Shown in pieces: positions 1 through 8,800 of a stretch of 64,000 bases of DNA. Source of the stretch: an uncultured Muribaculaceae bacterium (GTDB lineage Bacteria; Bacteroidota; Bacteroidia; Bacteroidales; Muribaculaceae); NCBI GenBank assembly GCA_944321875.1, contig CALUMX010000001.1:1-64000 (forward strand). The letters run 5' to 3'. The position numbers were made by a program, and so were the translations under genes. Numbering within the stretch: the stretch's first letter is position 1; each line of letters starts with the position of its first letter. The notes below the pieces were generated by a model. It searched no databases and was not told where the DNA came from. It saw only the letters and a list, made by a program, of their open reading frames with translations.

Positions 1-35
1 GTGCGCTTAACGTACTTTGTTTCTGCCTTTTCCAT
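1..35 (-). CDS. Partial CDS running off the left edge (N-terminus only)
   Basis: An ATG on the minus strand at 35 opens a frame that reads MEKAETKYVKR and continues past the left edge. A purine-rich stretch (AAAAAAGGTAAC) lies about 5 nt upstream and could serve for ribosome binding. Eleven residues are too few to name a product. It lies downstream of, and on the same strand as, the phosphatase operon, but a terminator-like hairpin separates them, so it is probably a separate transcription unit. It could also be a chance frame. Confidence 0.45.
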   Translation of the reverse strand, partial: MEKAETKYVKR

Positions 36-86
36 AATGTTACCTTTTTTGTTGTAACGCTATTTTAGGACTAGACAATCTAATAC

Positions 87-123
87 AAAAAAGAGGCGGC
101 ACTCCATAACGGAGCACCGCCTC
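87..123 (-). terminator. Terminator of the TonB receptor-lipoprotein-phosphatase operon
   Basis: The arms 93-105 and 111-123 (GAGGCGG...CCGCCTC) form a 13-nt stem with two mismatches and a 5-nt loop. Read on the minus strand, the stem is followed by a run of T. It lies just after the phosphatase stop codon, so it should end that operon. Confidence 0.7.
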
Positions 124-148
124 AACACACAATCTGAGTCCAATGTTT

Positions 149-1081
149 CTACTTGGTTCTAATTACCGAATGAAGCACATTCCCTTTCTTATCAATCATA
201 AACAGTTTCAATGACTTCTTGTCAGCCGTCACCACCGAGAAGCCCGGCTCACCGCTACAGTACACCGTGCCTTCCGTCGGCTTCACGTCGCGTGCCAGCG
301 AACCGGATGAATTCACGACATAGTCAATATCGCTTCCCTTCATGCGGATGTGCTGGAAATTGTGGATATGTCCGCAGATATACATGTCGACATGATGCTT
401 GCGAAGAATCGTATCCAGACGCTTCTGCATGTCCTGACGTTCCTTCACCGACTTCTCCGTGTCGGCATAGATAGGATGGTGACCGGCAACAATCACCCAA
501 TCTTCCTTAGCAGCCGTCAAAACGGAATCCACCCACTGAAGCTGACGGTTGTAGTCGCGCTTCGACGCGTCAGGATAGTCCTCCGTATCCTTGCGGTACT
601 TGTCAATCATCGGAGTTGTATCCACCCAAACGACACGCACCGTCGTGCCCTCTTCCTCAAAGGTCTTCGTGTAGTAGAACGCCGGCATCTCCCAACGGCG
701 GCTGACCGCAGAATAGTCAATCACCGCCTGCGTGTTGCCTCTGTACTCGTGGTTACCGCAAATCGGGAACCAGTCAATCATCAAGTCCGGATGGCTGTAA
801 ATCAACTCATAATTGGTCATCCACAAAGGGTCGCTGACACTCTGCACCCCCTCAAAGTGATGCACATCGCCCGTTGCCAGCACGAATTCCGGGTCGACCA
901 CCTCGGCCATCTGCCCCATCAGTTCGGCAATCGGCTTTTGGTCATAATATCCGTTACGGCCCAAATCGTTGGCAACGTAAAAATTCAATTTGTCCTCAAA
1001 CATTGCAGGGTCGTCAAGACGCTGCTGTGCTGAAACAGCCGCCGCACCCATCAGCAATGCCGCCAAAAATATTTTTCTCAT
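149..1081 (-). CDS. Secreted metallophosphoesterase (purple acid phosphatase-like)
   Basis: A 310-residue protein with an N-terminal signal peptide (MRKIFLAALLMGAAAVSAQQ, cleavage near residue 19). The dinuclear metal-site motifs of calcineurin-like phosphoesterases appear in order: ATGDVHH, GNHEYRG, AGHHPIY and GHIHNFQH. The size and motif set resemble tartrate-resistant/purple acid phosphatases, which hydrolyse phosphomonoesters outside the cytoplasm. It is the last gene of a minus-strand operon, 35 nt after a beta-helix lipoprotein and a TonB-dependent receptor. That context suggests release of phosphate from an organic ligand that the receptor imports (inference). The true substrate is not visible from sequence. 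Confidence 0.85.
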   Translation of the reverse strand: MRKIFLAALLMGAAAVSAQQRLDDPAMFEDKLNFYVANDLGRNGYYDQKPIAELMGQMAEVVDPEFVLATGDVHHFEGVQSVSDPLWMTNYELIYSHPDLMIDWFPICGNHEYRGNTQAVIDYSAVSRRWEMPAFYYTKTFEEEGTTVRVVWVDTTPMIDKYRKDTEDYPDASKRDYNRQLQWVDSVLTAAKEDWVIVAGHHPIYADTEKSVKERQDMQKRLDTILRKHHVDMYICGHIHNFQHIRMKGSDIDYVVNSSGSLARDVKPTEGTVYCSGEPGFSVVTADKKSLKLFMIDKKGNVLHSVIRTK

Positions 1082-1116
1082 ACTGAATGAATAATCTTAT
1101 TTATCAAATATACCTC

Positions 1117-2499
1117 TTATTTTCCAAATGCACCAAACCAAGGTTGCGGAGTCGGAGACACATAGTTCTTTCCGTTGACGGTCATACCACCGGCAAAATA
1201 CGGTTGCATCTTCTCGTCGTTACCGCTGTATGCACCCTTCAGCGCAGGAGAATCGGCAGTCAGATGGAAATCCCAGTTCTCGTCATAGACATAGCTTGTA
1301 AGCGGATTCGTATTGTATGGGAAGTTGACAAACTTCGGGTCAGTAGCATCGTCACCGGCAGAAGCACTCACTACGCTGTGCAAGTCGACGTTCGGACTGT
1401 ATTTCTCGTTAGGAAGCGTATAGCCAAGGAAAGCATTTGTTGTTCCGTCAGCCACATCCTGGTCCAAAGTACTTTCAGACTTTCCGGCAGCATAGTAGTT
1501 GTAATCGATAACCGAAGCATCAGCGTAACCTTCCTCCGGGTTGTTAGGAATCTCCCATGACGGAGTCATCGCCTTAAACTTACAGTTGACAAGCAGGTTG
1601 TTGAACACGCTTACCAATGCGTTCTTCTCTACGTAGATGCAACCGCCTTTCACTCCGTCACGACGCCATCCGGCATTGATAATCGTATTGTTGTAGGCTC
1701 TTACCATTGCCTGCGCACGTCCGCCCTCGTCGTTCTGACCTGAGCTGGAGAGTTTCAGACCGTTGGTATTCGGGCTGTACATAATGTTCTGTGCCACGTC
1801 GACCTTGCAACCAGCCTTGACATTCACGGCCTCGCCGCCGTCAGAACCGTTGGCATAGAACTTATTGTTGGTGATGATACCGTTACCGCCCATCATATAG
1901 ATAGCGTCGGAAGCACCGTAGCGGAGCACTGAGTTAGTCACCACATATCTACCGTTCACGTTGTTGGTAGTGATTTGCGGATCAAAGTCCTCACCGGCCT
2001 CATAGATACCCTTGACAGCAGAAGGTGAATCCTTCAAGACGGCACCACCCGTATATTCGATAACCGTGTTGTCAATAACAAACTCGCCGCACTTGTCGGT
2101 AGCTACGATACCACCCCACAGACCTGCGAAGGCATTTTCCTCCGTACGCTCGTTCTCCTCAACCGACAAAAGCACAGGATTTTCCTTTGTGCCCTGGCAG
2201 TAGAGATTACCGTCAAGGATGAACTCAATCGGAGTGTGGCTGACACCGACGCCGTTAGAGCTGAAAATGACCTTTACGCCCTCTTCAATCACCAACGATT
2301 CGCCTTCCGGCACCGTGATGTGTCCGCTGACGCGCACAACGCTGTTCTTCGTCCATACACCAGAGACGTTGCCCTGAACATCCTCGATTTCCGGACCCTC
2401 TTCAGGGGTTCCATTACCACCATTGTTTTCTTCCTCACAAGCTGTAAACGATAATGACAAGGCAACAAGACCAGCCATCATCCATGTCTTAGTTTTCAT
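1117..2499 (-). CDS. Predicted right-handed beta-helix lipoprotein
   Basis: The protein has 460 residues. I chose the ATG at 2499 because it gives a proper lipoprotein signal (MKTKTWMMAGLVALSLSFTAC, lipobox FTAC) followed by an acidic, Asn/Gly-rich linker, typical of surface-exposed Bacteroidetes lipoproteins. Upstream in-frame codons would add a non-signal stretch. The body is rich in repeated short strands with N-N-x and V-I-E-Y steps (for example ITNNKFYANGSDGG), as in parallel beta-helix proteins, but no catalytic motif is evident. It lies between a TonB-dependent receptor gene (31 nt upstream) and a phosphatase gene (35 nt downstream). It may take the place of a SusD-like binding protein in this receptor system (inference). 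Confidence 0.7.
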   Translation of the reverse strand: MKTKTWMMAGLVALSLSFTACEEENNGGNGTPEEGPEIEDVQGNVSGVWTKNSVVRVSGHITVPEGESLVIEEGVKVIFSSNGVGVSHTPIEFILDGNLYCQGTKENPVLLSVEENERTEENAFAGLWGGIVATDKCGEFVIDNTVIEYTGGAVLKDSPSAVKGIYEAGEDFDPQITTNNVNGRYVVTNSVLRYGASDAIYMMGGNGIITNNKFYANGSDGGEAVNVKAGCKVDVAQNIMYSPNTNGLKLSSSGQNDEGGRAQAMVRAYNNTIINAGWRRDGVKGGCIYVEKNALVSVFNNLLVNCKFKAMTPSWEIPNNPEEGYADASVIDYNYYAAGKSESTLDQDVADGTTNAFLGYTLPNEKYSPNVDLHSVVSASAGDDATDPKFVNFPYNTNPLTSYVYDENWDFHLTADSPALKGAYSGNDEKMQPYFAGGMTVNGKNYVSPTPQPWFGAFGK

Positions 2500-2530
2500 A
2501 ATTCTTTTGATTTTATAATGTAATCTTATT

Positions 2531-5215
2531 TTAGAGTTTAAAACGGAATCCAATCACGAATGTCTGCCCCGTGTGCTCCTTGCGCTCAAGAATACCCTTT
2601 GAATTGCGCTGAATCTTGTCGGGGAAGTTCACGTTCTGGCTATTGAACGGAATGTATCTGACCAACTCGCTGTTCAGCAGGTTGTTTGCCTTCACAAACA
2701 CGCAATAACGCTTTTTGAACGTCTTTTCCAGCGATAAGTCAAGCTGGAAGTAACCGGCTTCCCAGATGTCGTCGTTATAATATTTTGAAACCTCCGAAAG
2801 TCGTTTGCCCGTATATCCTCCGGCCACCTGACCCTCCCAGCCGTGACGGCCGTCGCGGAAGAGCAATGAGAGGTTTGCCATGTGGGCTGCCTGACCAGCC
2901 AGCGGACGGGTCTGCTCCACACTGCGTGTCACGGTCGTAATGTCGCCGTTTGCGTCCGTCTGCTCCACGATGGCGGTTTTCTTCGTTGTAATCTCAGAAT
3001 TGGTAAATGTATAGTTGGCCTTTATGCCGAACCAGTTGAAATATTTCATCACGTCAACCTCCACACCCAGGTTACGAGCCGTTCCATAGTTGGCCGGCGT
3101 GAAATAGGTGTCCTGTCCGGACGTGTCAAAACCGTATTCAATCGGGTCTTTTATCTTCTTATAGAACAATCCCACCATGAACTGCTCGGAAGAGCCGGGG
3201 AAATACTCATAGCGCAAATCGAAGTTGTCGGCTACCGTGTGTTTCAAATCCGGATTACCACGCTCGCTGTAGTCCTCGTTGATGATTTTGTAAGGCACAA
3301 TCTCGAAGAAGCTCGGGCGGTTGATGGCACGGTAGTAGGAAGCGTGAATCTTGGCATTCCGATGAACGTCATACTTTATATGAACGTCGGGCAACCAGTC
3401 GTAGTAGTTCTGCGAGCCTTCATTGCGTGCACCCTCCGTAGCGAAATGCAGGTAATATCCCTGGTCGGTATGCTCGACACGCAATCCGGCTATCGCCTCC
3501 AGACGGGCAATGGAGAATTTCACCGAGCCGTAACCCGCTCCAATCTGCTCCGACGCATCGTAGTTCAGAGGGTCGCTCAACGAACCGTAACGACGCACAT
3601 CCCAAAGAATCTCGTCAAAATTGTTCCAGTCGCGGCCTCTCATCTGAGAAAGTTGCGATGAGATGGGACTGAAGAAATATTCATGGAAGAAACTTGTACG
3701 CTGCTTGTCGCGAAACATACCGCCGATGGCAAAATCAAACGTAGCGGCCGACGGCTTCCAGCGGTAGGTCAAATCCACATATCCCGCAAAATCACGGTCA
3801 GAGTTATGCTCCCAACGGCGTGTCGTTCCGCTGCGCGACACGGTTTCCATACCGTTGCTGGCCGTCGTCAGGCAAATCTCGGCGTTGTCAGGAGTCTGGT
3901 TGTAGGCTTTCGAAGCAACGGCCGACCATTTCAGCTTCAAGGCGTGATTCTCAAGAAATCCGTGTTCGCCTTTGAGCGTGGAATTGAAAATATACTGGCG
4001 GTTCCAGCGCATTCTGACTTTCTCCCACTCCGGATTGACAGCATCGCGCACCTGAGCGTTGCGCATGTCCATATAGCCGGCATAGAGCGTATATTTGTGA
4101 TTCCGCAACGCGTAATAGTCGAGCTTCAAGTGTGTGCCCAACCGCATCTGCTGTTCCGAATAGGAACGGTCCGTCACACCCGTATAGGTGGAACCCGGCT
4201 GATAATGCAGCTCGCTGTCCTTGCCGCGATAGCTGTTGCTGAAGCTTGCAGCCACCATCAGGCCGAGGTTGTCGCCGAAGAAACGGTCACCGTAGGAGAA
4301 TCCGGCCACCATATCGGGCAATGCCGCCGCATTCGTCATGTGAAGGTTGGATGTCGTAAAGTCCGTCATGCTCACCGGCGCGTCAAGCCCCTTTATCTCG
4401 TTGGGCGAACGGCGGTTGATGTCGGAATGGCGGAACGACTGAAAATCGTTGTTGAAGAACAGCGCGCTGTAGCCCGTCTCGACATTGAACGTCAGTTGAC
4501 GCTGTGCCGGAGCATCCTTCATCTCCAGATTGACAGCACCTCCGATTCCATCACCTTCCAAGTTAGCCGTCAATGACTTATGCACCTCCAGACGGTCAAG
4601 CAGCTCTGAAGGGAAGATGTCAAGCGGCACAAAACGGTTCTTATTGTCAGGGCTCGGAATTTTCACCCCGTTGACCAACGTATAGTTATAGCGCTTGTCC
4701 ATACCGCGCAGGATGGCATACTGGCCTTCACCCGTGTTGCTCCGCTCCACTGTCACTCCCGACATACGGCGGATGACATCTCCGACCGTATGGTCTGGCG
4801 ATATTTCCATGGCTCTCGCGCTCATTACGTTCACCACATTCATTGATTCCTTCTCGATTCCACGGGCTGCAGCCTCCGTACGGCCGCTATTGTGTCCCAC
4901 CACAACAACTTCCGACAACTGATTCGCCTCGCTTTCCAATGCAATCTCTACATAATCCTCGTTAGAAGCCACCTGTTTCTCAAATTTCTTATAACCCATA
5001 TAAGAACATACCAGAGTGCAGGTCTTATCGTCCACACTGAAAGAATAGCTTCCGTCCAATCCTGATATAGCCCCTTTTTGCGGAGATTCTTTCAAGGAGA
5101 TACATGCTCCTATGATTTCCTCTCCTGTCGATGCGTCCCTGATTTTGCCTTTAATGACTTTGGCATTTGCAACAATTGAAAGACACAACAAAATACCCGT
5201 TAAATACAATTTCAT
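2531..5215 (-). CDS. TonB-dependent outer-membrane receptor
   Basis: The protein has 894 residues from the ATG at 5215, which gives the signal peptide MKLYLTGILLCLSIVANA. An earlier in-frame ATG at 5239 would only add MRQKKQVI. Residues about 20-105 form a carboxypeptidase-regulatory-like domain (KVIKGKIRDASTGEEIIGA), followed by a plug domain (VGDVIRRMSGVTVERS) and a long aromatic-rich 22-strand barrel ending TFVIGFRFKL. Such receptors import ligands energised by TonB-ExbBD. No SusD is adjacent, so it belongs to the non-SusC class. It heads an operon with a beta-helix lipoprotein and an acid phosphatase, suggesting uptake of a phosphorylated compound or a metal-phosphate complex. The ligand cannot be told from sequence. 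Confidence 0.9.
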   Translation of the reverse strand: MKLYLTGILLCLSIVANAKVIKGKIRDASTGEEIIGACISLKESPQKGAISGLDGSYSFSVDDKTCTLVCSYMGYKKFEKQVASNEDYVEIALESEANQLSEVVVVGHNSGRTEAAARGIEKESMNVVNVMSARAMEISPDHTVGDVIRRMSGVTVERSNTGEGQYAILRGMDKRYNYTLVNGVKIPSPDNKNRFVPLDIFPSELLDRLEVHKSLTANLEGDGIGGAVNLEMKDAPAQRQLTFNVETGYSALFFNNDFQSFRHSDINRRSPNEIKGLDAPVSMTDFTTSNLHMTNAAALPDMVAGFSYGDRFFGDNLGLMVAASFSNSYRGKDSELHYQPGSTYTGVTDRSYSEQQMRLGTHLKLDYYALRNHKYTLYAGYMDMRNAQVRDAVNPEWEKVRMRWNRQYIFNSTLKGEHGFLENHALKLKWSAVASKAYNQTPDNAEICLTTASNGMETVSRSGTTRRWEHNSDRDFAGYVDLTYRWKPSAATFDFAIGGMFRDKQRTSFFHEYFFSPISSQLSQMRGRDWNNFDEILWDVRRYGSLSDPLNYDASEQIGAGYGSVKFSIARLEAIAGLRVEHTDQGYYLHFATEGARNEGSQNYYDWLPDVHIKYDVHRNAKIHASYYRAINRPSFFEIVPYKIINEDYSERGNPDLKHTVADNFDLRYEYFPGSSEQFMVGLFYKKIKDPIEYGFDTSGQDTYFTPANYGTARNLGVEVDVMKYFNWFGIKANYTFTNSEITTKKTAIVEQTDANGDITTVTRSVEQTRPLAGQAAHMANLSLLFRDGRHGWEGQVAGGYTGKRLSEVSKYYNDDIWEAGYFQLDLSLEKTFKKRYCVFVKANNLLNSELVRYIPFNSQNVNFPDKIQRNSKGILERKEHTGQTFVIGFRFKL

Positions 5216-5236
5216 AATCACCTGTTTTTTCTGCCG

Positions 5237-5244
5237 CAAAATTA
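5237..5244 (-). promoter_or_regulatory. -7 box for the TonB receptor operon
   Basis: On the minus strand this reads TAATTTTG, a perfect TAnnTTTG Bacteroidetes -7 element, 22 nt before the receptor start codon. No TTTG is seen at the -33 spacing, so the promoter may be weak or activator-dependent. Confidence 0.5.
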
Positions 5245-5428
5245 TTCACACGGTATCACCCGGTTATTTCAGAACGGTAAAATTATTATAACAAAACCAT
5301 AACACAACGACCGCCCAAATTCCCGGAATAAGGCGACAAACCATTAATAAACAGCCATATACGGCAATAACATTTTTGTAACAAGAAAAATTAAGAGTCC
5401 CGCGGAATGAAAAACCGACGGTATTTTG

Positions 5429-5436
5429 TAAATTTG
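5429..5436 (+). promoter_or_regulatory. -7 box for the DUF2148 gene
   Basis: TAAATTTG matches TAnnTTTG, 28 nt before the ATG at 5464. It lies downstream of the alternative ATG at 5407, so the transcript would start after that codon. This supports 5464 as the true start. No clear -33 box is present. Confidence 0.5.
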
Positions 5437-5463
5437 AATGGAACAAAAAAACAATCTACCGCT

Positions 5464-6006
5464 ATGATACAAAACGAACGAACACTGCGCCACCAGCTCG
5501 TGGTGGAAGCTGCCCACAGGATGATGACGGCGGCCCGTACGGCACCGAAGGGAAAGGGCATCGACGTCGTGGAAATCGCATTGGTTTCCAACCGTGCCGA
5601 CCTGGAAACACTCGCTGAGGCCATGCGCCGGAAAGCGGCCGAATCGGGCATGAAATTCCTGCTGCGCGACGCCGACAATATCCTGCAGGGTGAGGCCGTC
5701 ATCCTCATCGGCACACGCCGCCAGCCGCAGGGACTGAACTGCAAGTACTGCGGATATGCCACCTGCGACGAGAACCCTGCGGCCAATCCCTGCGCCATCA
5801 ACAGCATCGACGTGGGCATCGCTGTCGGCTCTGCCTGCTCCATGGCCGCCGACCTGCGCATCGACACCCGCGTGATGTTCTCTGCCGGATGGGCTTCGGA
5901 ATCCCTGCCGTGGCTGCCCGGCTGCACGCAGACCATTGCCATCGCCCTCAGCGCATCGTCCAAGAATCCGTATTTCGACCGCAAGCCGAAAGAAGAGAAC
6001 AAATAA
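5464..6006 (+). CDS. DUF2148 ferredoxin-like domain protein
   Basis: The protein has about 180 residues and resembles the DUF2148 family of predicted iron-sulfur proteins. The cysteine pattern CKYCGYATCDE...NPC, together with the later GSACSMAADLRIDTRVMFSAG segment, is typical. No signal peptide or membrane segment is seen, so it is probably cytoplasmic. The start at 5464 (MIQNERTLRHQ) fits the family N-terminus and lies after the probable promoter; a start at 5407 would add 19 basic residues. It stands alone, divergent from the TonB receptor and convergent with the LytTR regulator, and ends in a strong terminator. The biochemical role of the family is not established. Confidence 0.8.
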   Translation: MIQNERTLRHQLVVEAAHRMMTAARTAPKGKGIDVVEIALVSNRADLETLAEAMRRKAAESGMKFLLRDADNILQGEAVILIGTRRQPQGLNCKYCGYATCDENPAANPCAINSIDVGIAVGSACSMAADLRIDTRVMFSAGWASESLPWLPGCTQTIAIALSASSKNPYFDRKPKEENK

Positions 6007-6028
6007 GGTGCGCCTACAAAATAAGAAA

Positions 6029-6068
6029 GCGGGAAGAAGTTGCAAAACGACTTCTTCCCGCCTTTTTT
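6029..6068. terminator. Bidirectional terminator between DUF2148 and the LytTR regulator genes
   Basis: A perfect 12-bp stem (GCGGGAAGAAGT with its complement, 6029-6040 and 6050-6061) with a 9-nt loop is followed by T6 on the plus strand. The A-rich left side gives a shorter T stretch on the minus strand. It lies between the convergent ends of the two genes. Confidence 0.85.
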
Positions 6069-6082
6069 ATAGGAAAAAACGA

Positions 6083-6844
6083 CTAAAACCAATCCTTGAA
6101 TTCTGCCACCTTGGCTTTGCTGATGATGACGCGCTCCGCCGTCGGAACACACAGATTGACAGCAAGCCGGCCGTTGAACCACAGACTGATGTCCCTTACG
6201 GCCTTTCTCGACAGCAGATACTGACGGTTGGCGCGGAAAAACTCCCGAGGGTTCAATTGCTCGGACAGCTCGTCGAGCGACTGTGGAAAGACGTATTCCT
6301 CATGATTCTCATCGACCGCCTTCACCAGACCGTCCGAGATATAGAAAAACAAAATCGTCCCCACCGACACCGGACGCAGCCGGTCGCCCTTGACGGGCAC
6401 CAGGAAATGCGTCTTGTAGCTTTCCTCCCTCTTCAACTCGCGCAGGATACCTGTCAGGTCGGTCGGTGGGACCGGCTCCGTCCTGCGGCTGCACAAGTCC
6501 TCCAGCTTGTCGAGGGCTTTCCTCAGGTCGCTGCCGCTGATTGGCTTCAGCAGGTAAGCGATGCTGTACACGTTGAACGCCCGCAAGGCATACTCATCGT
6601 AGGCAGTCGTGAAGATGATGGGACAGGTGATGTTCACATGCTCGAAAATCTCGAAAGCCGACCCGTCGGCAAGGTGTATATCCATAAAAATAAGGTCAGG
6701 CATGGCATGCGTCTCCAGCCAGCCGATGGAATCGACAATACTGTCGGTCTCGCCGACAATCTCCATATCGGCCGCCACCTCATTTATCACCGCCTTCAAG
6801 TTGCGCAGGGCGGCACTCTCATCCTCAATAATCAGAACTTTCAT
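6083..6844 (-). CDS. LytTR-family response regulator
   Basis: The protein has 253 residues. The N-terminal receiver domain has the acidic pair EDE near residue 7, the phosphoacceptor Asp55 in FMDIHLADG and the conserved Lys in YLLKP. The C-terminal half (about 150-253) is a LytTR DNA-binding domain (FFRANRQYLLSRKAV, VIISKAKVAEFKDWF). Its start overlaps the sensor kinase stop by 4 nt (ATGA), so the two are translationally coupled. The pair sits at the end of the metal-type RND efflux operon, suggesting that it controls or senses that pump (inference). Confidence 0.92.
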   Translation of the reverse strand: MKVLIIEDESAALRNLKAVINEVAADMEIVGETDSIVDSIGWLETHAMPDLIFMDIHLADGSAFEIFEHVNITCPIIFTTAYDEYALRAFNVYSIAYLLKPISGSDLRKALDKLEDLCSRRTEPVPPTDLTGILRELKREESYKTHFLVPVKGDRLRPVSVGTILFFYISDGLVKAVDENHEEYVFPQSLDELSEQLNPREFFRANRQYLLSRKAVRDISLWFNGRLAVNLCVPTAERVIISKAKVAEFKDWF

Positions 6845-7881
6845 ATGACAGGTATTTTTACGATAAACTTTCCGCTGTCCTCCATCACGACAATGTCTCT
6901 GCGGTTCAGCAGCCGGTAACGCTTCGACAGATTGTCAAGCCCGACTCTCGTCCCCGAACTTCCGGTGAGTTTCGGCTGCCTGGCATTCTCTACCACCAGC
7001 ATGTCATCCTCCATATAAATCTTGACAGTCAGCGACTTGCGACGGCTTATCTCATTATGCTTCACGGCGTTCTCCACCAGCATCTGCACGGCCATCGGCG
7101 GCACACGGCGGTCCATCATTCCCTCCGGGATGTCGATGTCAAACCGCAGATTCTCCTCATAGCGCATTTTCAGCAGATAGATATAGGAATTGACAAACTC
7201 CAGCTCATCGCGCAGCATGACCAGGTGCGAGCCGTTGTCCTGCAACGTATAGCGCAGCACTCTCGACAGTTCCTGCAGATAGGCCTGTGCCTTGTCGGAC
7301 GACTCGCGGATAAGCATCGAGAGCGTATTCAGCGAGTTGAAGAGCATGTGCGGATTCAACTGACTTTTCAGCGCCTCATACTGGTTGGCGATGTTCTCCG
7401 TGCGCAACAGTTGGTTTTCCAGCTTCACCGTGTTGTTCCGCCGGTTCTGATAAAGCAGGAAACAACTGCCTGTGACAACCGTGGAAATCAGGAAGTCACG
7501 GAAGGGATGCAGATAGTGGTGAAGCATGGCGTCGATGGCCGGAATGCCCAAATTATGATGGAGAAAGACAAACGCCTTCCCCAAAATATTGCTCAGTATC
7601 CAGACCACGACAAACGAGCACAGCACTTTCAGCCAGCTTATCTCGCGCACCGTACTGTTGAACTTGAACAACCGCTCGTTGACGAAAAACAGCAGAAGCA
7701 GCGAAATGTAGGTAAACAGCATCTCATTGCCCACCTCCGTCCAATGCATGCCGGGGAAAATGATTTCCTCAACGTCGGGACTGAACAGGGAGATTATCTC
7801 CGGAAAATGGGTAAGGAATGCCACCATGATGGAGATGGCATTCACGATTAACAGATACTTGTTGGACAATATACGCTTCAT
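6841..7881 (-). CDS. LytS-type sensor histidine kinase
   Basis: The protein has 346 residues. Four or so hydrophobic segments fill residues 8-145, with short loops and no large periplasmic domain. The kinase core is the His_kinase (PF06580) type: QLNPHMLFNSLNTL holds the phosphorylated His178. The ATP-binding region has NAVKHN and GTRVGLDNLSKRY. The family pairs with LytTR regulators, here encoded immediately downstream with a 4-nt overlap. It starts 9 nt after the RND adaptor stop, so all four genes probably form one operon. The signal sensed is unknown; the absence of a periplasmic domain argues for sensing within the membrane. Confidence 0.92.
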   Translation of the reverse strand: MKRILSNKYLLIVNAISIMVAFLTHFPEIISLFSPDVEEIIFPGMHWTEVGNEMLFTYISLLLLFFVNERLFKFNSTVREISWLKVLCSFVVVWILSNILGKAFVFLHHNLGIPAIDAMLHHYLHPFRDFLISTVVTGSCFLLYQNRRNNTVKLENQLLRTENIANQYEALKSQLNPHMLFNSLNTLSMLIRESSDKAQAYLQELSRVLRYTLQDNGSHLVMLRDELEFVNSYIYLLKMRYEENLRFDIDIPEGMMDRRVPPMAVQMLVENAVKHNEISRRKSLTVKIYMEDDMLVVENARQPKLTGSSGTRVGLDNLSKRYRLLNRRDIVVMEDSGKFIVKIPVI

Positions 7882-7890
7882 GCCCTAAAG

Positions 7891-8787
7891 TTATCGACTT
7901 TTTTCGGCATAGACATACATACCGGGGCGGAATTCCGTGCCCGGATTCTTGATTCGCAGATAGATTTTCACCGAGCGGTTCTCGTCGTCGACCATCTGGT
8001 CTACCGACAACAGCGTGGCTTTGAACGTCTTGTCGGCAATACCGTTGACATGGAAGTCGAATTCGTCGCCAATCTTCAATTTATCCAAATCCTTCTCGTA
8101 GGCCGTCAGCTCCAACAGGAGGGAAGCCTTGTCAATCACGTCGCAGATAGGGTCGCCTGCGTTGAAGAACTTACCCACATTCCCGTTCATGTTCGTCACA
8201 TAACCGCTGATAGGTGCCTTGACCTCCAGATAGGAGGAGATACCCGAATCCTTCAGACGGGCAACGTCCACGCCGAGCAGCCTCAACTGAGCGGCCGCGG
8301 CATCCACACGGCTCTTCATCGAGTAATGCTCCGCCTTGCTCTGTTGCAGACGCTTCTGCGAGGCGGCTTCCTGCGATGAAAGGTTCTGCTGACGCACGAA
8401 CTCCTTTCCCAGGAACTCCAGCTGTGAGGATGCGTCCAGGTATTCCTGCTGAAGGGTGATGAATTCCGGATTCTTCAGCGTAGCGATAACCTGGCCTTTC
8501 TTCACATACTCACCGGGGAACATGTCCATGCTGTTGACCGTGCCGCCCATCGTGAGCGTAACGGTGACGTGCTTCTGCGGAGGAAGTACGATAACGCCGT
8601 TGAATGCCGGCGGATTGACCACCGCCGTCGCTCCCGTCACGGCATCCACCGCCGTATCCTTATCCTTTTCTGCCGGTTGCTCAACAGCCTGCTCTGCCTG
8701 AGCCGTTTCCGAATCCGCCGCGCCCTGACCGCTTCCGCAAGCCGCGAGCAACGGCAACAATGCCAATGCTAAAAATATTTTTTTCAT
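7891..8787 (-). CDS. RND efflux periplasmic adaptor lipoprotein (CusB/CzcB-like)
   Basis: The protein has 298 residues from the ATG at 8787, which yields a lipoprotein signal (MKKIFLALALLPLLAAC). Residues 22-55 are a low-complexity Ala/Glu/Asp linker. Then come the barrel-sandwich half motif (GGTVNSMDMFPGEYVKKGQ), an alpha-hairpin (about 115-175), the second lipoyl half (VKAPISGYVTNMNGNVGKF) and a beta-barrel domain ending PGMYVYAEKSR. The adaptor bridges the inner-membrane pump to the outer-membrane channel. It begins 13 nt after the pump-porin fusion. It lacks the His/Met-rich C-terminal tail of some metal-specific adaptors, so the substrate is uncertain. Confidence 0.9.
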   Translation of the reverse strand: MKKIFLALALLPLLAACGSGQGAADSETAQAEQAVEQPAEKDKDTAVDAVTGATAVVNPPAFNGVIVLPPQKHVTVTLTMGGTVNSMDMFPGEYVKKGQVIATLKNPEFITLQQEYLDASSQLEFLGKEFVRQQNLSSQEAASQKRLQQSKAEHYSMKSRVDAAAAQLRLLGVDVARLKDSGISSYLEVKAPISGYVTNMNGNVGKFFNAGDPICDVIDKASLLLELTAYEKDLDKLKIGDEFDFHVNGIADKTFKATLLSVDQMVDDENRSVKIYLRIKNPGTEFRPGMYVYAEKSR

Positions 8788-8800
8788 CTTTCCGTTTGAT

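Noticed and set aside
5407-5463. Upstream start for the DUF2148 protein
   Set aside because: The added residues are basic and not family-like, and the probable -7 box at 5429 lies inside this stretch.
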